Shown in pieces: positions 1-5,895 of a stretch of DNA of 9,587 nt. The stretch lies in the NCBI GenBank assembly GCA_023411775.1, contig JAEYOL010000140.1, positions 1 through 9,587 on the forward strand, given 5' to 3'. The DNA is from Bacteroidota bacterium (GTDB taxonomy: Bacteria; Bacteroidota; Bacteroidia; Chitinophagales; Chitinophagaceae). Under the pieces are notes generated by a model. The model did no database searches. It saw nothing but the letters and a program-made list of their open reading frames with translations, and was not told the origin of the DNA. The position numbers and the translations under genes are program-made. How positions within the stretch are numbered: position 1 is the stretch's first letter; the number at the start of each line of letters is the position of its first letter.

Positions 1-123
1 AGGTATATTCAAAACCAGGAAATACATCATCGAAAAGAAACATTTCTGGATGAGTACCAGCGAATGTTAAAAGCATTTGAAATTGACTATGATGCGCAAT
101 ATATTTTCACGGAACCAATTTAA
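1..123 (+). CDS. RAYT / IS200-like Y1 transposase, C-terminal fragment (cut by window edge)
   Basis: An open frame runs from base 1 to a TAA at 121-123 and gives 40 residues. It reads YIQNQEIHHRKETFLDEY, then a short helix, and ends in FEIDYDAQYIFTEPI. The pattern 'Y-I-x-N-Q-E-x-H-H-x-K-x-x-F-x-(D/E)-E-(Y/F)' followed by 'I-(D/E)-(Y/F)-D-x-x-Y-(I/V)' is the usual C-terminal end of Bacteroidota REP-associated tyrosine transposases. These are HUH single-strand transposases that recognise hairpins. The catalytic HUH pair and nucleophilic Tyr would lie upstream of the window, so activity cannot be judged. A hairpin array starts about 110 bp downstream in the same orientation, which is the expected context for a RAYT. 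The family call rests on recalled pattern, not on a search. Confidence 0.82.
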   Translation, partial: RYIQNQEIHHRKETFLDEYQRMLKAFEIDYDAQYIFTEPI

Positions 124-234
124 TTTAGCATTCGGTTCAATACAGAATGATGTTTCATATTTCAATCAACAATCCTAAATATCAGTGATTATTGACGGTA
201 TGTTCGTACACGCTTTTCTATGTACACAACGCCA

Positions 235-310
235 GCATAAACCGTCCCTACAGGACGGATGTCGGAATATGAATTCGTTTTTCTACCCATAAAGCGTCCC
301 GATGGGACGC
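235..310 (+). repeat. REP-like copy 1 (both hairpins intact)
   Basis: Hairpin I at 242-258 and hairpin II at 294-310 are both perfect. The 35 bases before it resemble the tail of the later spacers (a GTACAC...TGTACA pair, then GCCAGCATAAA). The sequence after it, 311-408, matches no other spacer, so this copy stands outside the homogenised part of the array. A small unrelated palindrome AATCA-AGCA-TGATT sits at 333-346. Confidence 0.85.
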
Positions 311-408
311 AACACCGTTTTTCTCATCTAATAATCAAGCATGATTAAGTTGATATCATCTTTAAATTTTATGACGTCGATTGCAAGACATATTCTCGGC
401 TTCGTCGT

Positions 409-484
409 GCATAAATCGTCCCTATAGGACGGATGCCGAAATATGAATTCGTTTTTCTACCCATAAAGCGTCACGATGGGACGG
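409..484 (+). repeat. REP-like copy 2 (hairpin II damaged)
   Basis: Hairpin I carries two changes, ATCGTCC-CTATA-GGACGG, but still folds. Hairpin II reads GCGTCAC-GAT-GGGACGG, with a C-to-A change that breaks the left arm and a changed last base. It is followed directly by a type A spacer. Confidence 0.82.
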
Positions 485-572
485 GATATGATGCGTCATA
501 TTTATTATCCATCCAAAAATTTAAAAATATTCAATGTATTGTTTGCACATGATTTCTATGTACACTGCGCCA

Positions 573-648
573 GCATAAACCGTCCCTACAGGATGGATGT
601 CGGTATAAGAATTCGTTTTTTTACCCATAAAGCGTCCCGATGGGACGC
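573..648 (+). repeat. REP-like copy 3 (variant link, intact hairpin II)
   Basis: Hairpin I is CCGTCC-CTACA-GGATGG, which leaves one G-T pair. The link reads GTATAAGAATTC and the flank begins TTACCC instead of CTACCC. The first 61 bases (573-633) are identical to those of copy 5 (906-966). Hairpin II is perfect, unlike that of copy 5. A type A spacer lies before it and a type B spacer after it. Confidence 0.84.
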
Positions 649-738
649 GAAATGGTGCGTCATATTTTATTCATCCATACAAAAATTTCGAATTATTCAA
701 TGAATTGTTGGTACACGATTTCTTTGTACAACGTGCCA

Positions 739-814
739 GCATAAACCGTCCCTACAGGACGGATGTCGAAATATGTATTCGTTTTTCTACCCATAAAGCG
801 TCCCGATGGGACGC
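739..814 (+). repeat. REP-like copy 4 (both hairpins intact)
   Basis: Hairpins I and II are both perfect. The link has ATGTATTC where most copies have ATGAATTC, so the EcoRI-like site is lost. Type B spacers lie on both sides. Confidence 0.84.
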
Positions 815-905
815 GATATGGTGGGTCATATTTTATTCATCCATACAAAAATTTCGAATTATTCAATGAATTGTTGGCACACGATTTCTTTGTACAAACG
901 TGCAA

Positions 906-981
906 GCATAAACCGTCCCTACAGGATGGATGTCGGTATAAGAATTCGTTTTTTTACCCATAAAGCACCCCTATGGGACGG
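906..981 (+). repeat. REP-like copy 5 (hairpin II degenerate)
   Basis: The first 61 bases equal those of copy 3. Hairpin II has become GCACCCCTATGGGACGG and can pair only CCC with GGG. A type B spacer lies before it and a type A spacer after it, the reverse of copy 3. Confidence 0.84.
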
Positions 982-1068
982 ATATGATGCGTCATATTTA
1001 TTATCCATCCAAAAATTTCAAAATATTCAAGGCATTGTTTGCACATGATTTCTATGTACACCGCACCA

Positions 1069-1144
1069 GCATAAACCGTCCCTACAGGACGGATGTCGGA
1101 ATATGAATTCGTTTTTCTACCCATAAAGCGTCCCGATGGGACGC
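1069..1144 (+). repeat. REP-like copy 6 (both hairpins intact)
   Basis: It has the same sequence as copy 1 over the whole element, with perfect hairpins I and II. It is followed by GATATGGTGCCTCATG, which is the start of a type B spacer. The homology then stops near 1160, so this is the right edge of the array. Confidence 0.85.
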
Positions 1145-1274
1145 GATATGGTGCCTCATGTTCAACAATTGAATTTGATTCATTCGGCTGTTTTTCCTAT
1201 TCCAGAAATAGACTTTGTATATCAATATTTGCAATAATTGATACATAGCGTACTAAATCGGGCGTTAACATTAT

Positions 1275-1310
1275 GGGCCACCATCTCACGTAGGGAGATT
1301 TTATGGGTAG
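1275..1310 (-). repeat. Second-family REP-like element, inverted, copy 1
   Basis: On the + strand this reads GGGCCACC, then ATCTCACGTAGGGAGAT (1283-1299), then TTTATGGGTAG. On the minus strand it is therefore CTACCCATAAA followed by a hairpin. That is the same flank as the six-copy family but with a different stem (ATCTCCC/GGGAGAT type). This copy has one mismatch in the stem (CTCA against TAGG). Confidence 0.75.
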
Positions 1311-1332
1311 CCACCCGATGTACCCCAAACCC

Positions 1333-1401
1333 ACGTCCCGACGGGTCGGATGTTGTAATTCGATATTTTCTTTCTACCCATGAACATTCCTGATGGGACG
1401 C
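1333..1401 (+). repeat. Decayed seventh copy of the first-family element
   Basis: The order of the 76-bp element is kept: a CGTCCCGACGGGTCGG hairpin I, then ATGTTGTAATTCGATATT, a T-rich run, CTACCCATGAA, and ATTCCTGATGGGACGC where hairpin II should be. Many substitutions separate it from copies 1-6, and hairpin II keeps only its right arm and loop region. It lies head to head with the inverted element at 1275-1310, giving a composite like a REP pair in opposite orientations. Confidence 0.65.
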
Positions 1402-1493
1402 GGCATGGCGTCTTATAATTTAAAATGATTAACCCAGGCGTCGTCCTGATTTCGGAGATCGGCTTTAATCAATTTGGGGGAATTGACATTAAG

Positions 1494-1529
1494 TGGCCAC
1501 CATCTCCCGTAGGGAGATTTTATGGGTAG
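1494..1529 (-). repeat. Second-family REP-like element, inverted, copy 2
   Basis: The perfect palindrome ATCTCCC-GTA-GGGAGAT at 1502-1518 is flanked on the + strand by TGGCCACC and TTTATGGGTA. It matches the element at 1275-1310 with few changes, and both are preceded by an ACATTA motif. The distance between the two palindromes is 219 bp. Confidence 0.78.
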
Positions 1530-1556
1530 AAATCGTCGTGCCCCCCGAACACCCAC

Positions 1557-1569
1557 GTCCCATCGGGAC
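1557..1569. repeat. Isolated REP-like hairpin GTCCC-ATC-GGGAC
   Basis: This is a perfect 5-bp stem with a 3-base loop, preceded by AACACCCAC. The same context (AAACCCAC, then GTCCCGACGGG) occurs at 1328-1346 after the first inverted element. The two second-family copies therefore share about 75 bp, including this trailing hairpin. Here it is not followed by the rest of a 76-bp element. Confidence 0.55.
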
Positions 1570-1668
1570 ATTTTATGCTATTCTCCGCAATGGCCGATAG
1601 ATAGCCGGGCTAATAAATAACCACAATGGCGACGCGATCAACCCCGAATAAATTTTAATTTAATACAC

Positions 1669-1701
1669 AAAAAATGCGCTCTACAAGCGCATTTTTTTTT
1701 T
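1669..1701 (-). terminator. Rho-independent terminator, probably bidirectional
   Basis: The stem ATGCGCT / AGCGCAT has loop CTACA (core 1674-1692), with A's on the left and T's on the right extending the stem. It starts about 20 bp past the stop codon of the minus-strand dehydrogenase gene and is placed to end that transcript. The longer T run on the + strand means it could also stop transcription coming from the repeat block. Confidence 0.85.
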
Positions 1702-1719
1702 CGGGACAATCTTCAACAA

Positions 1720-4476
1720 TTATTTTGCTTTGACAAATTTGACCTGTTGTGTTCCACTCCTATCCTGCACTGTAAGCAGGTACATCCCGGAAGGCCAGGT
1801 GGGCGACGCGTGAAGATACACCAGGTTTTGGCCTTTGTTCACACTCTCCCTGGCTGTCTTCATCACACGTCCTGCAACATCTTTTATTTCGATGGTGATC
1901 ACGTCGTCCTGTGGTGAAAAATATTGAAGTGAGAATTTATCAATTACCGGGTTTGGTGCCATCCGTAAAACATTTTTCTCACCTTCCGTTACCGTTTTGA
2001 TGATAATTGAATAGGTGACCACTTCGCCCAATTCCACCATCTTGAGACGGTAGAAGTTGACACCCGGCATGAAACTATTATCTGCATAGCTGTAATGGTT
2101 CGGACCAACGGTATTACTGGCTGGCTGCCTGTTGATGGGGAAGAAATTCCGGCCATCAGCACTCCGCTCCAGTATAAAATGTTCCATATCCGATTCCATC
2201 TCTGTGGTCCATTTCACCAGGTTGACAGCACCGGCCTGTGTTACACTGAATTTATGAAGATAGATCGGCAGGGTGCCCACACAATCGGGGAATATCTGCG
2301 AAGAATCTATCGTCGAAAGGCCGGCCGCATCTGTAACTTTTAATGTCACGAGCCAACTGTAGTCGTCACCATTGCAACCCATCCGGGAAATAGGTGATGA
2401 CGACTGTACGTCATTTTTAATCGCTTCGGGGTGGACATGTTCATTATGAACAAGCGTGGTCTGCCATTCATAAGTGAGTTGCGAACCGCTATGTTCCTGG
2501 TCATTGACCGTTGCAATCCTCATATAGGTCGTGTCGGGTCCCAGTTTATACTTTGAATTTTTCTCCGGGCTCACAATAAACACTTCCGGTGGCGTGTTGC
2601 TGACTGATACGATAAACTCCTCAGTGCTGCTTGATCCTCCATTATCGGTAACGGTAAGTGTAACAGTATATTTTTTGGGACCGGTATTGCTTGTAAACTG
2701 GTGATTTGGCGTAGGTGAGTTACTTGTATTGGATGGACTTCCCGGATCCCCAAAATTCCATGAATAACTGACGATGTTTCCATCCTGGTCAGAAGATTCG
2801 GTACCGTCAAAGTTAACCAGCAATGTATTGTCGGGAGAGTAATAATTGTCAGCCTTAATCTTTGGAACGGGAGGTATATTGCCACCATAAGTTATTTTCC
2901 TAACCATATTGCCCGCTATATCTACGCAAATAATGGAGCCGTCTATCGGGTTCTCCGCCAGGCAGACAACAGCACCCATACCCGTGCCCAGAACATCCAC
3001 TCTTGATACCACATCTGTATAGTCAATAGTAAGCCGGCGGATCCATTTATCATTATAGTCGGCCATGATAAGTGTATTCTTATACTCCGGTGGAAATGTA
3101 TTTCCCGCTCCGGTGTACCAAATACCACCCGATGTACAATTGCCCCTGAAAGGAGTGCCAATTGTTTCCGATGCAGCCGTACCAATGGTTGGTGCGGTGG
3201 CATTGCCATTTGAATCAAACTTACCGACCCGTGCAGTATTTTGTCCATGACGCCAGTCTATCATCGGGCGTGCATGTATAAACCTGTTACTCGTTCCAAT
3301 CAGCTGATTAGGATTACAGGGATTGAAAATCGATTTATTTTTTGCAGCATTATCCTGGCGGATCAGGTCCTTGAACCTTAAATGTGTATTGCCGGAACAA
3401 GTGCCAAAGGGGTTGGGCTCATCCATATTTAAAGTACTAAGGTTATTATAGCTGGACATGATTTCATGACCCTCATAGATTGGCCATCCGAAATTGGATC
3501 CAGGCACTTTTGCCACATTCATCTCTTCCCAGGCACTCCAGCCTACATCGCCAATAAATATTTCCCCTATATCACCGGCGGAAGGATTGGTAGACCCACT
3601 TCCGGGTTTGACAGTCATCCGAAATGGATTCCGCAATCCCAGCGCCCAGACCCTCGACTTTGGAGAGCGGGGCGCTGAAGCATCATAAAAAGGATTGCTG
3701 CTCATCCCATCGCCATTTTCAGGATTGATCCGCAATAATTTCCCGCTGTGGGAATTCAGCAATTGCGAACGGAATGCACCCACGTTTTCCTCAGGTCTGA
3801 TAATACCGTCATTTAATGCCTGTGCAAAAAAAGTAATACCACCTGTTGTATTGTTATCACTGCCGCCATCTGTATGATTATAACAAGCTCCGTCACCATG
3901 GGTTACCAAAAGGGTGCCATCGGCGGCAAATGCAAGTGTACCCACTCCATGCGACTGGTGCAGGATGGGCAGACCGGTCTGCGGTGTCTCACCTATTAAT
4001 ATTGTTCTTGAACCCATGTCGGCTGTTATCACACCCGCCTGGCTTGTTGTGGTCTGGTAACGGGTCACCCGACCTATTGTTGCTTCATTAATTTCATCTG
4101 GTGTGCTGCCATTATTCATCAAAAAGCGGCGATCAACCACGTATAAAAGGTAGATATATCCATTAGCCTGGAAGTTGGGATCAAGTGCAAAACCAACCAG
4201 TCCAAAATCGCGGTCGTTCAATACCTCGGCTGATATATCAATAACCGGTGTGGTCTGCTTGCTATAATTGGAGCCGCTCCTGTTACAGACATAAACACGT
4301 CCGCGTTTTTCCCATACAAATAACTTTAAACCGTCGGATGTAAAAGTTGCACCCACTGGCTCAGACCAGGTTGCACCGATAGTTGCATTCGAATACCCGA
4401 AACCAGATGGCAAACTCTGACCTAAGGCGGGAACCATAAAAATTACCAATACCGAGAAAAACAGGAACTTCTTCAT
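1720..4476 (-). CDS. Secreted PQQ-dependent sugar dehydrogenase-like protein with PKD, FnIII-like and T9SS sorting domains
   Basis: 918 residues from the ATG at 4476. Residues 1-19 are a signal peptide (MKKFLFFSVLVIFMVPALG). About 30-530 form a six-bladed GSDH-type beta-propeller, with HGVGTLAFAADGTLLVTHGDG (~176-196), a LLRINPENGDG strand, ALGLRNPFR (~278-286) and GDVGWSAWEEMN...GSNFGWPIYEGH (~309-337). In this family the His and the Arg-Asn of the equivalent motifs act on the sugar and PQQ. I infer His176 and Arg282/Asn283 from the pattern only. A PKD domain follows (~537-627, with WNFGDPGS and YTVTLTVTDNGG), then a second Ig-like stretch (~628-735), an FnIII-like module (~736-825, FILERSADGRNF, YRLK) and a type A T9SS sorting domain (~839-918, APNP, SGMYLLTV, ending VKFVKAK). 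It probably oxidises sugars or glycan ends at the cell surface after T9SS export. The substrate is unknown. The frame extends to a GTG at 4527, but the signal peptide begins at 4476. It is a single-gene unit with its own terminator. Confidence 0.9.
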   Translation of the reverse strand: MKKFLFFSVLVIFMVPALGQSLPSGFGYSNATIGATWSEPVGATFTSDGLKLFVWEKRGRVYVCNRSGSNYSKQTTPVIDISAEVLNDRDFGLVGFALDPNFQANGYIYLLYVVDRRFLMNNGSTPDEINEATIGRVTRYQTTTSQAGVITADMGSRTILIGETPQTGLPILHQSHGVGTLAFAADGTLLVTHGDGACYNHTDGGSDNNTTGGITFFAQALNDGIIRPEENVGAFRSQLLNSHSGKLLRINPENGDGMSSNPFYDASAPRSPKSRVWALGLRNPFRMTVKPGSGSTNPSAGDIGEIFIGDVGWSAWEEMNVAKVPGSNFGWPIYEGHEIMSSYNNLSTLNMDEPNPFGTCSGNTHLRFKDLIRQDNAAKNKSIFNPCNPNQLIGTSNRFIHARPMIDWRHGQNTARVGKFDSNGNATAPTIGTAASETIGTPFRGNCTSGGIWYTGAGNTFPPEYKNTLIMADYNDKWIRRLTIDYTDVVSRVDVLGTGMGAVVCLAENPIDGSIICVDIAGNMVRKITYGGNIPPVPKIKADNYYSPDNTLLVNFDGTESSDQDGNIVSYSWNFGDPGSPSNTSNSPTPNHQFTSNTGPKKYTVTLTVTDNGGSSSTEEFIVSVSNTPPEVFIVSPEKNSKYKLGPDTTYMRIATVNDQEHSGSQLTYEWQTTLVHNEHVHPEAIKNDVQSSSPISRMGCNGDDYSWLVTLKVTDAAGLSTIDSSQIFPDCVGTLPIYLHKFSVTQAGAVNLVKWTTEMESDMEHFILERSADGRNFFPINRQPASNTVGPNHYSYADNSFMPGVNFYRLKMVELGEVVTYSIIIKTVTEGEKNVLRMAPNPVIDKFSLQYFSPQDDVITIEIKDVAGRVMKTARESVNKGQNLVYLHASPTWPSGMYLLTVQDRSGTQQVKFVKAK

Positions 4477-4531
4477 TGTTAGCTTTTTTAATGAATTGGT
4501 TATTCCAGTTACGATATTGGAACTCACTTAT

Positions 4532-4559
4532 ATTATATCAGGGATCTCTAGGAAATCAA
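4532..4559 (-). promoter_or_regulatory. Possible promoter for the dehydrogenase gene
   Basis: On the minus strand, TTGATT (4554-4559) and TATAAT (4532-4537) are separated by 16 bases, about 55 bp before the ATG at 4476. This is a sigma70-like pattern. Bacteroidota primary promoters usually read TANNTTTG instead, so the match may be chance. If real, transcription would start near 4525 and could not include the alternative GTG at 4527. Confidence 0.3.
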
Positions 4560-4960
4560 TGTGAAGCGGCTATCAGGGAAGATGAAGGATAAAAAGCAGT
4601 TTAGGAGATCGGACGGAAATGAGAGGCCAATATATAAAAAATGCCTTAAACTACATAACAAAATTTCTTAATCCGTAGGGTCTGCCTGCTAGCCAATGCC
4701 CCTTTCAGCCCCCTGGCAGCCGAATGACCGCAGAATCCGGGGACCTGACCATGAGACAAGCCGAATTATTGCCGATTTTTTTTGAAAAAGGTTGTAAATG
4801 CTAAAACTTGTTATTAGGTTTGTTTGCGCGCCAGGAAACCCGAGGACTTTGGCTTATCCCCTTTTTGCTTCCCCGTTTTCTGCTACCGTACCAATCCTTT
4901 AAAACGCCATATTAGCATCCAATTCCGTGGGCCATTTGAAACAATCAAAACCCCCTGGAA
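4560..4960. other. Gene-free divergent intergenic region
   Basis: No convincing frame lies on either strand between the divergent starts at 4476 and 4961. Visible items are the promoter at 4792-4822 and a possible imperfect stem pairing TCAG-CCCC (4705-4712) with GGGG-AC-CTGA (4739-4748). A T run follows at 4776-4783, too far downstream for a classical terminator. I see no RNA gene or riboswitch that I can name here. Confidence 0.5.
4792..4822 (+). promoter_or_regulatory. Bacteroidota-type promoter for the small secreted protein gene
   Basis: TTG at 4792-4794 and TAGGTTTG at 4815-4822 are separated by 20 bases. This fits the known Bacteroidota primary sigma pattern of a -33 TTG and a -7 TANNTTTG. 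It points toward the gene starting at 4961 and would leave a 5' leader of about 130 bases. Confidence 0.45.
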
Positions 4961-5356
4961 ATGAAATATATTTTACCCTGTGTGGCGATCGTGCTGGCAT
5001 TCACAGTGAATAAAGGCTTTACGAAAAACAATGATTTCGCGTTTTTAAGCGATACGTTTGATAAAACGGCCGGGATAGGGCCAGCAAAACTGGCCTTTAT
5101 AAAGGCTACTACAAGTGACAATCGCGTATGGCTTAATTGGGCCATGGAAAACAATAATGAAACAAACATGTTTGAAGTGGAACGCAGTACCGACGGAAAA
5201 ACATTCAAGATGATCGGGCTTGTTTTTGGATCCGAAATCAGTGAACTGGCAGAGTACCGTTTCTTCGAAAAACTGAGAAAAGGAAAGACCTTTTACCGTT
5301 TGAAAGTCATTTACAAAAACAATAAGGCAGAATATTCGGATATTATCATACCTTGA
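4961..5356 (+). CDS. Small exported protein consisting of one FnIII-like beta-sandwich module
   Basis: 131 residues. Residues 1-18 look like a signal peptide (a Lys, then a hydrophobic run ILPCVAIVLAFTV) without a lipobox; the single Cys at 7 is inside the hydrophobic core. Residues ~41-131 match, element by element, the FnIII-like module of the dehydrogenase encoded across the gap (its residues ~736-825). Shared features are V-x-L-x-W, MFEVERSTDGKTF (FILERSADGRNF in the large protein), FYRLKV (FYRLKM) and YSDIII (YSIIIK). Such modules usually sit just before T9SS sorting domains. Here there is no catalytic part and no sorting domain, so the product may stay in the periplasm or be released. 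The ATG is preceded by a purine-rich CTGGAA but no clear Shine-Dalgarno. Binding or adaptor function is possible but unsupported. Confidence 0.8.
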   Translation: MKYILPCVAIVLAFTVNKGFTKNNDFAFLSDTFDKTAGIGPAKLAFIKATTSDNRVWLNWAMENNNETNMFEVERSTDGKTFKMIGLVFGSEISELAEYRFFEKLRKGKTFYRLKVIYKNNKAEYSDIIIP

Positions 5357-5394
5357 TCCACCGGGGTTGGATATTTTAAATTAAAAAGCCGTCA

Positions 5395-5544
5395 ATGTCT
5401 GGTAAAATGAAAAAAAGTTTGCAGGAAGGTTTCAATCGCCTGAAAAAAGCATTAAAAAAAGCATTGTCACCAGGCAATGAAAATACGGTACCACAATTAG
5501 TACTGCAACCATATAAAAACAGGCAGCGTTTCGGTAAATCCTGA
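5395..5544 (+). CDS. Hypothetical 49-residue cationic peptide
   Basis: The ATG at 5395 opens 49 codons closed by TGA at 5542-5544, 38 bp after the preceding gene and on the same strand. An in-frame ATG at 5407 would give 45 residues. Residues 4-24 (KMKKSLQEGFNRLKKALKKAL) form a model amphipathic helix: hydrophobics at 5, 9, 13, 16, 20, 23 and 24, and Lys/Arg at 4, 6, 7, 15, 17, 18, 21 and 22. Pro26 ends it. The tail is Gln/Asn-rich and basic. There is no signal peptide. I recognise no family. The A-rich composition could produce Lys codons by chance, so it may not be translated. If made, it could bind membranes or nucleic acid. Confidence 0.45.
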   Translation: MSGKMKKSLQEGFNRLKKALKKALSPGNENTVPQLVLQPYKNRQRFGKS

Positions 5545-5566
5545 CAGTGACGACGCTGGCCCCCCT

Positions 5567-5580
5567 ACTTCTATTGAAGT
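5567..5580. other. Short perfect hairpin between convergent genes
   Basis: ACTTC-TATT-GAAGT lies in the 63-bp gap between the convergent ORFs ending at 5544 and 5608. There is no T run on either side, so it is a weak terminator candidate at best. Confidence 0.2.
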
Positions 5581-5607
5581 TGATCATCCGTTATTCCTTC
5601 CACCTGG

Positions 5608-5895
5608 CTATTTCGGTCCCAGGTAAGATTGCAGGCTGTTTACATAATCTTCAAAAGCTTTTATGCCCTGCCTGGTTATCCGGCAGATGGTCTGGGGATA
5701 ATTATCCTTGAATTGTTTGACCACATCGATATAACCAGCGTCCTTAAGCTTTTGTATCTGCACGCTCAGGTTACCGGCTGTTGCATTGGTCTTTTCTTTC
5801 AGGAAAGTGAATTCGGCTTCCTTCACACTGATAAGAAGTGATACTATGGCCAACCTGAGTTGAGAATGTAATATAGGGTCCAGATCTTTAAACAT
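5608..5895 (-). CDS. Small winged-helix transcriptional regulator (MarR/ArsR-like fold, HTH_34-type)
   Basis: 95 residues, the usual length for this one-domain family. The start MFKDLDPILHSQLRLAIVSLL is characteristic. It is followed by FTFLKEKTNATAGNLSVQIQKLKDAGYI (~30-57), where the recognition helix falls on TAGNLSVQIQKL. The wing follows (VKQFKDNYPQTICRITRQG, ~58-76), then a C-terminal helix FEDYVNSLQSYL. There are no Cys or His clusters to suggest a metal sensor. Its ATG overlaps the end of the upstream membrane-protein gene by 8 bases (ATGTTTAA), so translation is probably coupled. It most likely controls its own operon; the effector is unknown. It is the last gene of the minus-strand cluster. 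Confidence 0.85.
   Translation of the reverse strand: MFKDLDPILHSQLRLAIVSLLISVKEAEFTFLKEKTNATAGNLSVQIQKLKDAGYIDVVKQFKDNYPQTICRITRQGIKAFEDYVNSLQSYLGPK

Larger units (their letters stand above)
235..1144 (+). repeat. Array of six double-hairpin REP-like elements, about 165 bp period
   Basis: Six copies of a 76-bp element begin at 235, 409, 573, 739, 906 and 1069, giving intervals of 174, 164, 166, 167 and 163. Each has hairpin I (CCGTCC-CTACA-GGACGG), an AT-rich link with an EcoRI-like GAATTC (GTATTC in copy 4), the flank CTACCCATAAA (TTACCCATAAA in copies 3 and 5) and hairpin II (GCGTCCC-GAT-GGGACGC). From copy 2 onward the spacers are also repeated, as two types. Type A is 485-572 and 981-1068; type B is 649-738 and 815-905. 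Copies within a type differ at only a handful of positions. The interval between copies 1 and 2 is unrelated to either type. Direct orientation, hairpin content and the RAYT tail at 1-123 support a RAYT-mobilised REP cluster. I see no credible gene in this stretch. Confidence 0.88.

Noticed and set aside
476..1048. Open frames of 66-80 codons inside the array
   Set aside because: They are near-copies of each other produced by the 165-bp repeat, cross hairpins, and have no initiation context or recognisable protein.
235..1144. CRISPR array
   Set aside because: The repeats are 76 bp with two internal hairpins, the spacers are themselves repeated as two types, and no cas gene is visible. This is a REP-like tandem array.
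235..1144. Integron attC sites
   Set aside because: No integrase or gene cassettes are visible, and the hairpins lack the paired core sites of attC.
2095..4091. Several plus- and minus-strand frames of 60-105 codons within the dehydrogenase gene
   Set aside because: They overlap a long frame with clear domain content, are rich in Pro, Arg and Trp, and look like other-frame translations of it.
4705..4783. Possible riboswitch or terminator in the divergent gap
   Set aside because: The stem has a bulge and a long loop, and the T run is about 30 bp beyond it. No known riboswitch core was recognised.
4945..5208. Minus-strand frame opposite the small FnIII-like protein
   Set aside because: The plus-strand frame has a signal peptide and module homology; the opposite frame has neither.
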